NCBI GenBank assembly: GCA_050916095.1
Contig: CP050901.1
Coordinates: 3,162,001-3,226,000, forward strand
DNA length: 64,000 nt
Source of the DNA: JANPCX01 sp050916095
Lineage (GTDB): Bacteria; Pseudomonadota; Gammaproteobacteria; Burkholderiales; Burkholderiaceae_C
Direction: 5' to 3'
Under the pieces are notes generated by a model. That model did no database searches. It saw nothing but the letters and a program-made list of their open reading frames with translations, and was not told the origin of the DNA. The position numbers and the translations under genes are program-made. Below are positions 56,619 to 64,000 of the stretch, one piece after another. The stretch's first letter is position 1. Each line of letters begins with the position of its first letter.

Positions 56619-57095
56619 ATGGCAGCGGTGGGATGGCAAGACAAGATCAGGCGACAACTGGACGTGGTTCAGCAGTGGAGGCAGTCCGGCAAAAGCATTG
56701 CTGCGTGGGCGCAGGCCCACGGGATGGATGCAAAGCTGCTGATGGGGTGGGTCACTTATGAGGGGCGCTGGCGGCAAAGGCTGGGCCAGGGCCAGTCGCA
56801 TTTGACCGTCTCGGCAGCCCATGCCGCAGTCGGCGCAACCGCTGATGTTGCCCTCAAACCCAAGGGGTTTGTGGCCGTTCGAAGTAACCCGGTGGGCCCG
56901 GTGCAAGCGGTCAGCAGTGCGGCTGCCAACGCGGCACATTCCTGCGCCGTGGCACAAACCAATCCCAACCCCGCCAGCGTGCGCATTGAGTGCGTGGTGG
57001 CAGGCGCAGGTCCAGGCGCTGGTGTGGTGCTGCACTGGCCTGTGGATCACGGGCACGAATTGGCGGCCTGGCTCAAGTCGATGGCCGCATCATGA
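56619..57095 (+). CDS. tnpA: IS66 accessory protein TnpA, copy 1
   Basis: 158 residues. WQDKIRRQLDVVQQWRQSGK and SIAAWAQAHGMDAKLLMGWV form the helix-turn-helix DNA-binding region; VECVVAG-type and WPVDHGHELAAWLKSM sequences end the protein. It overlaps tnpB by four bases. TnpA and TnpB are required with TnpC for IS66 transposition. Confidence 0.92.
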   Translation: MAAVGWQDKIRRQLDVVQQWRQSGKSIAAWAQAHGMDAKLLMGWVTYEGRWRQRLGQGQSHLTVSAAHAAVGATADVALKPKGFVAVRSNPVGPVQAVSSAAANAAHSCAVAQTNPNPASVRIECVVAGAGPGAGVVLHWPVDHGHELAAWLKSMAAS

Positions 57096-57430
57096 TGCGC
57101 ATCGACGCCATCTATCTGGCCTGCGGCGCAGCAGACCTGCGCGCGGGCATGGACACCTTGCTGGCCCGCGTGGTGCACAGCTTTGAAGCCGGTGCGCAGC
57201 CCCATACCGCGTATGTGTTTGCCAACCGCAGTGCCAGCCGCTTGAAGGTGCTGCTGATGGACGGCTCTGGCCTGTGGCTGTGCACGCGCCGCTTGAGCAG
57301 TCGGGCTCGATTCATCTGGCCGCAAGATGAAGCTGCTCATGTTCAAATCACCGCCGCGCAGTGGGATTGGCTGGTTGCCGGTGCGCCGTGGTTGCACCTG
57401 GGCGCGGTGCAGGCCGTCACCGTGGTGTGA
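57092..57430 (+). CDS. tnpB: IS66 accessory protein TnpB, copy 1
   Basis: 112 residues from ATG 57092. ACGAADLRAGMDTLLARVV, AYVFANRSASRLKVLLMDG and GLWLCTRRLSSRARFIWP are the IS66 Orf2 signature (YhgA-type). A hairpin separates it from tnpC. Confidence 0.94.
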   Translation: MMRIDAIYLACGAADLRAGMDTLLARVVHSFEAGAQPHTAYVFANRSASRLKVLLMDGSGLWLCTRRLSSRARFIWPQDEAAHVQITAAQWDWLVAGAPWLHLGAVQAVTVV

Positions 57431-57466
57431 ACGCTGTGATGGTTGGTCAATGCGTGTATCTCCCGT

Positions 57467-57494
57467 CTTGCCTCGCGCGTGCGCGCGAGGCAAG
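57467..57494 (+). promoter_or_regulatory. Perfect hairpin between tnpB and tnpC, copy 1
   Basis: CTTGCCTCGCGCG and its exact complement are separated by two bases (13-bp stem). It ends eight bases before the tnpC ATG, where the ribosome-binding site should be, so it may restrain tnpC translation or terminate transcripts. Confidence 0.65.
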
Positions 57495-57502
57495 ATGCGC
57501 AC

Positions 57503-59107
57503 ATGCTCAAAGACGTTGATCCCGCATCAATAAAAGCCCAGCTGCAAGCCCTCGGAGACACTGCAGCCGCACAGTACGCACGGGAACTCATTGAGCGACT
57601 GCAAATCCAGTTGAAGTTTGAGCACACCAAGAACGCCGCGCTGAACTTCGAGCTGACCCGCTTGAAGCAGTGGCGCTTTGGTAAAAGCAGCGAGAGCCTG
57701 GACGCACAAGGCGGCAATCCTCAAACTCAGTTGTTCGATGCAAAAACCGAACAGCTTCTCGTTGAAGAATCCAAAGCCGAAGACCGCGCCGAAGATGAGG
57801 CCCGCACCCCAGGGCCCAGCCGCATCAAACGCCAAGCCAAACGTCAGGCTCTGCCCAGCCAACTCGAGCGCATTGAGCACCACTACGAGATCGAGCCCGC
57901 CTTGTGCAGTGCAGGGCATCCCTTGAAGCGCATTGGCCAAGACATCAGCGAACAACTCGATTGCGTCCCGGCCCAATTCTTTGTTCACCGTCACATTCGT
58001 GGCAAGTACGCATGCGTTTGCTGCAACACCGTGCTGGCGGCACCCATGCCCGCCCAGATCATCGACAAAGGCATTCCCGCGCCAGGGCTGCTGGCCCAGG
58101 TCATCATTGCAAAACATGATGACCACCTGCCTTTGTACCGCCAAGAAGAGATTTACCGCAGGAGCGGTGCCTTCATCGCGCGCTCCAGCATGGCCAGTTG
58201 GGTGGGGCAGTGCGGTGTTCAGCTGCAGCCCTTGGCGCAAGCGATCAAATCCCACCTGCTGAGCCAAGCCGTGCTGCATGCCGACGAGACGCCGATCAAG
58301 CTGCTGGCGCCCGGCTCAGGCAAGACAGACACCGCCTACGCTTGGGTCATCCGTAGCAGCGACTGGGAGGCAACTGAACGCGCCGTGGTTTACGAGTTCT
58401 GCAACAGTCGGCAAGGCCAGCATGCGGCCACGCTGCTGGAGGGATTCCAAGGCAGCTTGGTTTGTGATGATTACTCGGGCTACAAAGCCTTGTTCAAACA
58501 ACAGCCAATACAAGAGGCCGGATGCTGGGCCCACGCCAGAAGAAAGTTCTTCGAGGCCCACAAGCTCAACCAAAGCGAGATCGCCAAAGAGGCGCTCCAT
58601 CGAATCCAGCAACTGTATGACGTGGAGCGCCAGGGGGCGCAACTCACCCTGCAGGAGCGACATCAGCTCAGGCAAGACACCAGTACAACACTGCTCCAAG
58701 AGTTCAAGGCTTGGTTACTCACCCAGCGTCAGCAACTCATGAATGCTGACGTGACGGCCAAGGCGATGGACTACACGCTCAAGCGCTGGGCGGCATTGAC
58801 CCTACACCTCGCCGATGCACGCATCCCGATTGACAACAACGCGGTGGAAAACGCGATCCGGCCGCTGGCGCTGGGGCGCAAGAACTGGCTCTTTGTGGGC
58901 AGCCAGCAAGCTGGCGAGCGCGCGGCAGTGCTGATGACGTTGATCGAGTCGGCCAAACTCAATGGGCATGATGCGTGGGTCTATCTCAAAGACGTGCTGA
59001 CCAAGCTGCCCACCTGGCCCAACAGCCGACTGCACGAGTTGCTGCCGCACCGCTGGGTATCGCCCGAGACTGCCAGCGTCGCTGCGACTGCACCGGTCAA
59101 CACCTGA
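57503..59107 (+). CDS. tnpC: IS66 transposase TnpC (DDE), copy 1
   Basis: 534 residues from ATG 57503. A coiled coil with a leucine zipper (LIERLQIQLKFEHTKNAALN), a zinc-finger-like IS66 domain (EPALCSAGHPLKRIGQDISE; YACVCCNTVLAAPMPAQIID), then the DDE core: VLHADETPIKLL (D), LVCDDYSGYKALF (D) and DNNAVENAIRPLALGRKNWL (E). It appears intact. Confidence 0.95.
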   Translation: MLKDVDPASIKAQLQALGDTAAAQYARELIERLQIQLKFEHTKNAALNFELTRLKQWRFGKSSESLDAQGGNPQTQLFDAKTEQLLVEESKAEDRAEDEARTPGPSRIKRQAKRQALPSQLERIEHHYEIEPALCSAGHPLKRIGQDISEQLDCVPAQFFVHRHIRGKYACVCCNTVLAAPMPAQIIDKGIPAPGLLAQVIIAKHDDHLPLYRQEEIYRRSGAFIARSSMASWVGQCGVQLQPLAQAIKSHLLSQAVLHADETPIKLLAPGSGKTDTAYAWVIRSSDWEATERAVVYEFCNSRQGQHAATLLEGFQGSLVCDDYSGYKALFKQQPIQEAGCWAHARRKFFEAHKLNQSEIAKEALHRIQQLYDVERQGAQLTLQERHQLRQDTSTTLLQEFKAWLLTQRQQLMNADVTAKAMDYTLKRWAALTLHLADARIPIDNNAVENAIRPLALGRKNWLFVGSQQAGERAAVLMTLIESAKLNGHDAWVYLKDVLTKLPTWPNSRLHELLPHRWVSPETASVAATAPVNT

Positions 59108-59365
59108 TCGTTGATTCGGTCAAGGTGGGTTCACCGAACGCATACCCTAGACCTCGTGGCGTGGCATCCAATGGCAGGTGACGAGCGTGATGGTCTTCCG
59201 ATCGCGCTTGCGCAATGCGGCTGCACGGCGGATGGCGATGGCTGGAGTAAGAAGTCGCTGGAGGCGGCTCCCGCAAAGCTAAGGCCGCACATCCATCTGC
59301 TGCACCCGTGGTCCACGTACTACTTCAGTATGCGTTCGGTGAACCCACCTTGACCGAATCAACGA

Positions 59366-60970
59366 TCAGGTGTTGACCGGTGCAGTCGCAGCGACGCTGG
59401 CAGTCTCGGGCGATACCCAGCGGTGCGGCAGCAACTCGTGCAGTCGGCTGTTGGGCCAGGTGGGCAGCTTGGTCAGCACGTCTTTGAGATAGACCCACGC
59501 ATCATGCCCATTGAGTTTGGCCGACTCGATCAACGTCATCAGCACTGCCGCGCGCTCGCCAGCTTGCTGGCTGCCCACAAAGAGCCAGTTCTTGCGCCCC
59601 AGCGCCAGCGGCCGGATCGCGTTTTCCACCGCGTTGTTGTCAATCGGGATGCGTGCATCGGCGAGGTGTAGGGTCAATGCCGCCCAGCGCTTGAGCGTGT
59701 AGTCCATCGCCTTGGCCGTCACGTCAGCATTCATGAGTTGCTGACGCTGGGTGAGTAACCAAGCCTTGAACTCTTGGAGCAGTGTTGTACTGGTGTCTTG
59801 CCTGAGCTGATGTCGCTCCTGCAGGGTGAGTTGCGCCCCCTGGCGCTCCACGTCATACAGTTGCTGGATTCGATGGAGCGCCTCTTTGGCGATCTCGCTT
59901 TGGTTGAGCTTGTGGGCCTCGAAGAACTTTCTTCTGGCGTGGGCCCAGCATCCGGCCTCTTGTATTGGCTGTTGTTTGAACAAGGCTTTGTAGCCCGAGT
60001 AATCATCACAAACCAAGCTGCCTTGGAATCCCTCCAGCAGCGTGGCCGCATGCTGGCCTTGCCGACTGTTGCAGAACTCGTAAACCACGGCGCGTTCAGT
60101 TGCCTCCAAGTCGCTGCTACGGATGACCCAAGCGTAGGCGGTGTCTGTCTTGCCTGAGCCGGGCGCCAGCAGCTTGATCGGCGTCTCGTCGGCATGCAGC
60201 ACGGCTTGGCTCAGCAGGTGGGATTTGATCGCTTGCGCCAAGGGCTGCAGCTGAACACCGCACTGCCCCACCCAACTGGCCATGCTGGAGCGCGCGATGA
60301 AGGCACCGCTCCTGCGGTAAATCTCTTCTTGGCGGTACAAAGGCAGGTGGTCATCATGTTTTGCAATGATGACCTGGGCCAGCAGCCCTGGCGCGGGAAT
60401 GCCTTTGTCGATGATCTGGGCGGGCATGGGTGCCGCCAGCACGGTGTTGCAGCAAACGCATGCGTACTTGCCACGAATGTGACGGTGAACAAAGAATTGG
60501 GCCGGGACGCAATCGAGTTGTTCGCTGATGTCTTGGCCAATGCGCTTCAAGGGATGCCCTGCACTGCACAAGGCGGGCTCGATCTCGTAGTGGTGCTCAA
60601 TGCGCTCGAGTTGGCTGGGCAGAGCCTGACGTTTGGCTTGGCGTTTGATGCGGCTGGGCCCTGGGGTGCGGGCCTCATCTTCGGCGCGGTCTTCGGCTTT
60701 GGATTCTTCAACGAGAAGCTGTTCGGTTTTTGCATCGAACAACTGAGTTTGAGGATTGCCGCCTTGTGCGTCCAGGCTCTCGCTGCTTTTACCAAAGCGC
60801 CACTGCTTCAAGCGGGTCAGCTCGAAGTTCAGCGCGGCGTTCTTGGTGTGCTCAAACTTCAACTGGATTTGCAGTCGCTCAATGAGTTCCCGTGCGTACT
60901 GTGCGGCTGCAGTGTCTCCGAGGGCTTGCAGCTGGGCTTTTATTGATGCGGGATCAACGTCTTTGAGCAT
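59366..60970 (-). CDS. tnpC: IS66 transposase TnpC, copy 2
   Basis: 534 residues, identical to copy 1 except RSSDLEATERAV where copy 1 has RSSDWEATERAV. Catalytic residues are intact. Confidence 0.95.
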   Translation of the reverse strand: MLKDVDPASIKAQLQALGDTAAAQYARELIERLQIQLKFEHTKNAALNFELTRLKQWRFGKSSESLDAQGGNPQTQLFDAKTEQLLVEESKAEDRAEDEARTPGPSRIKRQAKRQALPSQLERIEHHYEIEPALCSAGHPLKRIGQDISEQLDCVPAQFFVHRHIRGKYACVCCNTVLAAPMPAQIIDKGIPAPGLLAQVIIAKHDDHLPLYRQEEIYRRSGAFIARSSMASWVGQCGVQLQPLAQAIKSHLLSQAVLHADETPIKLLAPGSGKTDTAYAWVIRSSDLEATERAVVYEFCNSRQGQHAATLLEGFQGSLVCDDYSGYKALFKQQPIQEAGCWAHARRKFFEAHKLNQSEIAKEALHRIQQLYDVERQGAQLTLQERHQLRQDTSTTLLQEFKAWLLTQRQQLMNADVTAKAMDYTLKRWAALTLHLADARIPIDNNAVENAIRPLALGRKNWLFVGSQQAGERAAVLMTLIESAKLNGHDAWVYLKDVLTKLPTWPNSRLHELLPHRWVSPETASVAATAPVNT

Positions 60971-60978
60971 GTGCGCAT

Positions 60979-61006
60979 CTTGCCTCGCGCGCACGCGCGA
61001 GGCAAG
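60979..61006 (-). promoter_or_regulatory. Perfect hairpin between tnpB and tnpC, copy 2
   Basis: The same 13-bp stem with two-base loop as at 57467-57494, just before the tnpC start on the minus strand. Confidence 0.65.
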
Positions 61007-61042
61007 ACGGGAGATACACGCATTGACCAACCATCACAGCGT

Positions 61043-61381
61043 TCACACCACGGTGACGGCCTGCACCGCGCCCAGGTGCAACCACGGCGCACCGGCAACC
61101 AGCCAATCCCACTGCGCGGCGGTGATTTGAACATGAGCAGCTTCATCTTGCGGCCAGATGAATCGAGCCCGACTGCTCAAGCGGCGCGTGCACAGCCACA
61201 GGCCAGAGCCGTCCATCAGCAGCACCTTCAAGCGGCTGGCACTGCGGTTGGCAAACACATACGCGGTATGGGGCTGCGCACCGGCTTCAAAGCTGTGCAC
61301 CACGCGGGCCAGCAAGGTGTCCATGCCCGCGCGCAGGTCTGCTGCGCCGCAGGCCAGATAGATGGCGTCGATGCGCATCAT
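61043..61381 (-). CDS. tnpB: IS66 accessory protein TnpB, copy 2
   Basis: 112 residues, same protein as copy 1. Overlaps tnpA by four bases. Confidence 0.94.
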   Translation of the reverse strand: MMRIDAIYLACGAADLRAGMDTLLARVVHSFEAGAQPHTAYVFANRSASRLKVLLMDGSGLWLCTRRLSSRARFIWPQDEAAHVQITAAQWDWLVAGAPWLHLGAVQAVTVV

Positions 61382-61854
61382 GATGCGGCCATCGACTTGA
61401 GCCAGGCCGCCAATTCGTGCCCGTGATCCACAGGCCAGTGCAGCACCACACCAGCGCCTGGACCTGCGCCTGCCACCACGCACTCAATGCGCACGCTGGC
61501 GGGGTTGGGATTGGTTTGTGCCACGGCGCAGGAATGTGCCGCGTTGGCAGCCGCACTGCTGACCGCTTGCACCGGGCCCACCGGGTTACTTCGAACGGCC
61601 ACAAACCCCTTGGGTTTGAGGGCAACATCAGCGGTTGCGCCGACTGCGGCATGGGCTGCCGAGACGGTCAAATGCGACTGGCCCTGGCCCAGCCTTTGCC
61701 GCCAGCGCCCCTCATAAGTGACCCACCCCATCAGCAGCTTTGCATCCATCCCGTGGGCCTGCGCCCACGCAGCAATGCTTTTGCCGGACTGCCTCCACTG
61801 CTGAACCACGTCCAGTTGTCGCCTGATCTTGTCTTGCCATCCCACCGCTGCCAT
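61378..61854 (-). CDS. tnpA: IS66 accessory protein TnpA, copy 2
   Basis: 158 residues from MAAVGWQDK. The extra A just upstream changes the frame ahead of the start, so an in-frame start at 61878 is also possible here. Otherwise as copy 1. Confidence 0.92.
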   Translation of the reverse strand: MAAVGWQDKIRRQLDVVQQWRQSGKSIAAWAQAHGMDAKLLMGWVTYEGRWRQRLGQGQSHLTVSAAHAAVGATADVALKPKGFVAVRSNPVGPVQAVSSAAANAAHSCAVAQTNPNPASVRIECVVAGAGPGAGVVLHWPVDHGHELAAWLKSMAAS

Positions 61855-62135
61855 TTGCCGCCCCTTCGCTGTTGTCAAAACAGCAACCTTCGCAGCCTTC
61901 TATGCCTTTGCATAGGGTGGGGTTTGCCGGACGCTTACCTACTTCATGCCTCACGACCTAACGCAGGCGGCAGGTACGCAGATCGACTGGCAGCAACGCT
62001 TCAAGCTGACCGAGACGATAGTCATAGATCGATCTCGCCTGATTCGGCTAGCGACGCTGTACGCCTCGGTCAATCGGTGCGTTACCGCACCCGCGACGGT
62101 CAAGGAGGCCGTTGATCTGACCTATTGACGCAGCC

Positions 62136-63083
62136 CTACCAGATCGAGTTCGGCAGGGCCTTGACCACAGCGGCGAACAGTGGCGGGGGCACCGCGTTCC
62201 CCACCACCTTGTAGCGCATATCGAGACTGCCGTTCTCAGTATTCGGGAACTTGAAATCGGAGTCGAATCCCTGCAGCCGCGCTGCCTCGCGGTAGGTGAA
62301 TCGCCGTGCAGGGCCGTCGTGCTCGAACTCCCACACGTTGTGACGGACCTTTCGTAGCTGCGGGCTGATTGGGTGCAACGGCATGTGGCGCGGGTTGGCC
62401 ACGATAGTCTTCGACACCTCGTCCCAGCCCCGACGGCGATCGCGAGACAGGTAGTACCAGTGAAAGTCGCGCCGATAGTACTCGTCTTCTGACGGCCAGT
62501 GCCGCATGTAGCGCAGCGCGTCCTTGATGGTCTGGTGGGGCTTCCGTTTGCCCTCGCCGTGCGTGGCCTCTGGGAACCGGAAGTCAGCACCGAGGTCGTT
62601 GCGCGTGCCCACGATGAGGATGCGCTTGCGCTCCTGTGCTACGCCGTAGTCCGCTGCATTCAGGAGCGCGCTCTTCACGTCGTAGCCGATCTCGGTGAAC
62701 ACCTTGATCTGGTCGAGCAGCAAGTGGCGGTAGTTCGCCCGAACCATTCCTGATACGTTCTCCACGATGAAAGCCTTGGGTCTCATCTGTGCGAGGGCAC
62801 GCGCAAACTCAAGGTATAGAGTGTTGATCCGGCGACTGGGATCGCGCACCCCGCCTTGGCTGAAGCCCTGACAGGGGTAGCAGCCGACCAAAAGATCCGC
62901 GGAGGGAAAGATTTTTATCTTCTCAACACCACAGAGCTGGTAATCGGTATCGGCATGGTTCGCTTCGTACACGTCCTTCGCGTACGCCAGCTTATCGTTA
63001 GCCATCAAAACGGTGAATCCGGCCTGAACAATGCCTGCATCTGAGCCACCGCAGCCCGAAAAGAGTGAGACGGCAGTCTTCAT
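62136..63083 (-). CDS. DNA (cytosine-5-)-methyltransferase
   Basis: 315 residues from ATG 63083. All main C5 motifs are visible in order: SLFSGCGGSDAGI (I, SAM), LLVGCYPCQGFSQGG (IV, catalytic Cys), AFIVENVSGMV (VI), DYGVAQERKRILIVG (VIII), REAARLQGF (IX) and YKVVGNAVPPPLFAAVV (X). The target-recognition region between VIII and IX is about 90 residues and its specificity cannot be read. Convergent with the nuclease-like gene, whose stop lies seven bases away. Probably the modification half of a restriction-modification cluster, now possibly orphan. Confidence 0.95.
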   Translation of the reverse strand: MKTAVSLFSGCGGSDAGIVQAGFTVLMANDKLAYAKDVYEANHADTDYQLCGVEKIKIFPSADLLVGCYPCQGFSQGGVRDPSRRINTLYLEFARALAQMRPKAFIVENVSGMVRANYRHLLLDQIKVFTEIGYDVKSALLNAADYGVAQERKRILIVGTRNDLGADFRFPEATHGEGKRKPHQTIKDALRYMRHWPSEDEYYRRDFHWYYLSRDRRRGWDEVSKTIVANPRHMPLHPISPQLRKVRHNVWEFEHDGPARRFTYREAARLQGFDSDFKFPNTENGSLDMRYKVVGNAVPPPLFAAVVKALPNSIW

Positions 63084-63177
63084 GTTGTGTGCGTACTCAT
63101 ACTGCTCAGAAGTGTATCCGCTACGCGTGCCCAAGACTGGTTTACAGCTGACCCACGCCGCTACCTACAATCACACG

Positions 63178-64000
63178 GTGAGCACCCCAATCCCTACCGC
63201 CTGGCTCAACGCCGACCTCCACTGCCATTCCGTCGTCTCCGACGGCACCTTGACGCCTGAAGTACTGGCGGCGCGCGCCAAGGCCAATGGGGTGCAGCTG
63301 TGGGCCTTGACCGACCACGATGAAATTGGGGGGCAACAACGCGCTCGTGATGCGGCGCTGGCTCTGGACCTGCCCTATCTCACCGGCGTTGAAATTTCCG
63401 TCACCTTTGCGGGTGTCACGGTGCACATCGTGGGCTTGGGGTTTGATGCCGATGACACGGCTTTGAATGACGGCTTGCGCGCCACGCGCGGCGGGCGCAC
63501 CGAGCGTGCCCACGAGATGGCGGCCGGTCTGGCGCAAGCGGGTATCCCTGGGGCCTTCGAAGGTGCGCTGAAGTTTGTAGGCAACCCCGAGCTGATGTCG
63601 CGCACACACTTTGCACGGTTTTTGATTGAAGCGGGCGTGTGCCAAGACACCAACGAGGTGTTTCGCCGGTTTCTCACCGAAGGCAAACCGGGTTTCGTGC
63701 CGCACCGCTGGGCCTCGCTGGGCAACGCGGTGAAGTGGATCAAAGACGCCGGTGGCGAAGCAGTGATTGCCCACCCGGCGCGCTACAAATTCACACCCAC
63801 CGAGGAATACGCGCTCTTCACCGAATTCATCGCCCACGGTGGCCGTGGCGTCGAAGTGGTCACCGGCAGCCACAGCCCGCCCGAGGCGGTGAAGTACGCC
63901 GAGACCGCGCTGGAGTTCAACCTCGCCGCGTCACGCGGCAGTGATTTTCACAGCCCCGATGAGAGCCGCATCGACCTGGGTGGTTTGCCTGAACTGCCGG
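63178..64000 (+). CDS. PHP-domain phosphoesterase (nucleoside 3',5'-bisphosphate phosphatase-like), partial
   Basis: Starts at GTG 63178 and runs off the window end; 274 residues visible. Metal ligands of the PHP fold are present: DLHCHSVVSDGTL (HxH), LTDHDEIGG, TGVEISV, RTHFARFL, VIAHPARYK and RGSDFHSPDESR. Close to the YciV/RNase AM family, which hydrolyses pAp or short RNA 5' ends. It lies just outside the restriction-modification-like cluster and marks the return of normal chromosome. Confidence 0.92.
   Translation, partial: MSTPIPTAWLNADLHCHSVVSDGTLTPEVLAARAKANGVQLWALTDHDEIGGQQRARDAALALDLPYLTGVEISVTFAGVTVHIVGLGFDADDTALNDGLRATRGGRTERAHEMAAGLAQAGIPGAFEGALKFVGNPELMSRTHFARFLIEAGVCQDTNEVFRRFLTEGKPGFVPHRWASLGNAVKWIKDAGGEAVIAHPARYKFTPTEEYALFTEFIAHGGRGVEVVTGSHSPPEAVKYAETALEFNLAASRGSDFHSPDESRIDLGGLPELP

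Larger units (their letters stand above)
56536..59145 (+). mobile_element. IS66-family element, copy 1 (2610 bp)
   Basis: Ends GTAAGCGTCCGGCAAACCCC and GGGTTCACCGAACGCATAC are imperfect inverted repeats. The 8-bp duplication CCTAGACC is intact at 56528-56535 and 59146-59153. Carries tnpA, tnpB and tnpC. Inserted in codon 240 of the nuclease-like gene. Confidence 0.97.
59328..61938 (-). mobile_element. IS66-family element, copy 2 (2611 bp), inverted
   Basis: Opposite orientation to copy 1. The 8-bp duplication CTACTTCA is intact at 59320-59327 and 61939-61946. It differs from copy 1 by an extra A near 61855 and at least one substitution in tnpC. Only 182 bases of host gene separate it from copy 1, so the pair is a large inverted repeat. 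Confidence 0.97.
55818..62128 (+). pseudogene. Putative PD-(D/E)XK-type restriction nuclease gene, split by two IS66 elements
   Basis: Three exact segments (55818-56535, 59154-59327, 61947-62128) join to 1074 bases, 357 codons with no internal stop, once each IS66 and one copy of its 8-bp duplication are removed. The start has a Lys-rich tail, then GSDLYIWCDYIELRCIVDKD. The central part RVAGWFSNLAFRAKTFGDAY and ASLRLVPNTRHDELTESFEE is helical. Across the first junction it reads RNDRGDGGLDLVAWHPMAGD, then GLPIALAQCGCTADGDGWSK, resembling D-x(n)-Q-C-x restriction-nuclease cores. The C-terminus reads KLTETIVIDRSRLIRLATLY. Nuclease function is inference. It lies between a ParB-like gene and a convergent C5 methyltransferase. 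Confidence 0.75.

Noticed and set aside
57527..58279. Minus-strand 250-codon frame in IS66 tnpC (mirror at 60194-60946)
   Set aside because: Antisense to an intact transposase, present in both copies only as a shadow.
33000..62000. CRISPR array
   Set aside because: All long repeats in this region are IS or MITE copies; no short regularly spaced direct repeats were seen.
63142..63873. Minus-strand frame over the PHP-domain gene
   Set aside because: The plus-strand frame has all PHP metal motifs and runs off the window end; the minus frame is its shadow.

Overview
The window looks like chromosomal DNA of a betaproteobacterium of the order Burkholderiales, probably Comamonadaceae. GC is high, most proteins resemble that group, and blocks such as fbp-aroG, the apgM-like gene before recJ, and HIT/DUF971/ubiE fit it. 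No rRNA, origin or CRISPR array was seen. Assignment below order level is inference.

Layout. 1-3.9 kb: the end of pepN, then fbp, aroG and a tRNA-Thr(CGT) with promoter and terminator. 4-9.3 kb: insertion debris (truncated IS5-family element, two inverted near-identical IS3-family elements, two small inverted-repeat elements) around a degenerate Mrr-like gene. 9.3-18.2 kb: a three-gene signalling operon (hybrid histidine kinase, response regulator with GGDEF and EAL, diguanylate cyclase) and a divergent small kinase. 18.2-32.9 kb: ordinary housekeeping genes: apgM-like/recJ; a minus-strand run of tatD, DNA glycosylase, spermidine-synthase-like, GspE-like ATPase, DUF2845 and PilZ genes; GST/arfB; an HtrA-like protease; then a moxR-DUF58-VWA cluster.

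32.9-54.7 kb: a region rebuilt by four copies of one 1632-bp IS5-family-like element, called IS-A here. Flanking tetranucleotides of copies 1 and 3 are exchanged reciprocally. A small inverted-repeat element cut at copy 1 resumes after copy 3. This implies that the roughly 16.5 kb between them was joined in by recombination between IS-A copies. That block carries transposase relics, a small membrane protein, a candidate outer-membrane protein, a 1490-residue multidomain metallophosphatase, HIT, DUF971, ubiE, a nucleotide-sugar epimerase, a decayed dCTP deaminase-like gene and an AT-rich acyltransferase.

54.7-63.1 kb: a three-gene cluster resembling an undescribed restriction-modification or defence system: a ParB-like protein, a large protein with a candidate PD-(D/E)XK-like nuclease region, and a convergent C5 cytosine methyltransferase. 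The nuclease-like gene is interrupted by two inverted IS66 elements with intact 8-bp target duplications. Removing them restores an uninterrupted 357-codon frame. IS-A copy 4 sits 12 bp before the ParB-like start. The methyltransferase keeps all its motifs. The window ends inside a PHP-domain phosphoesterase gene.
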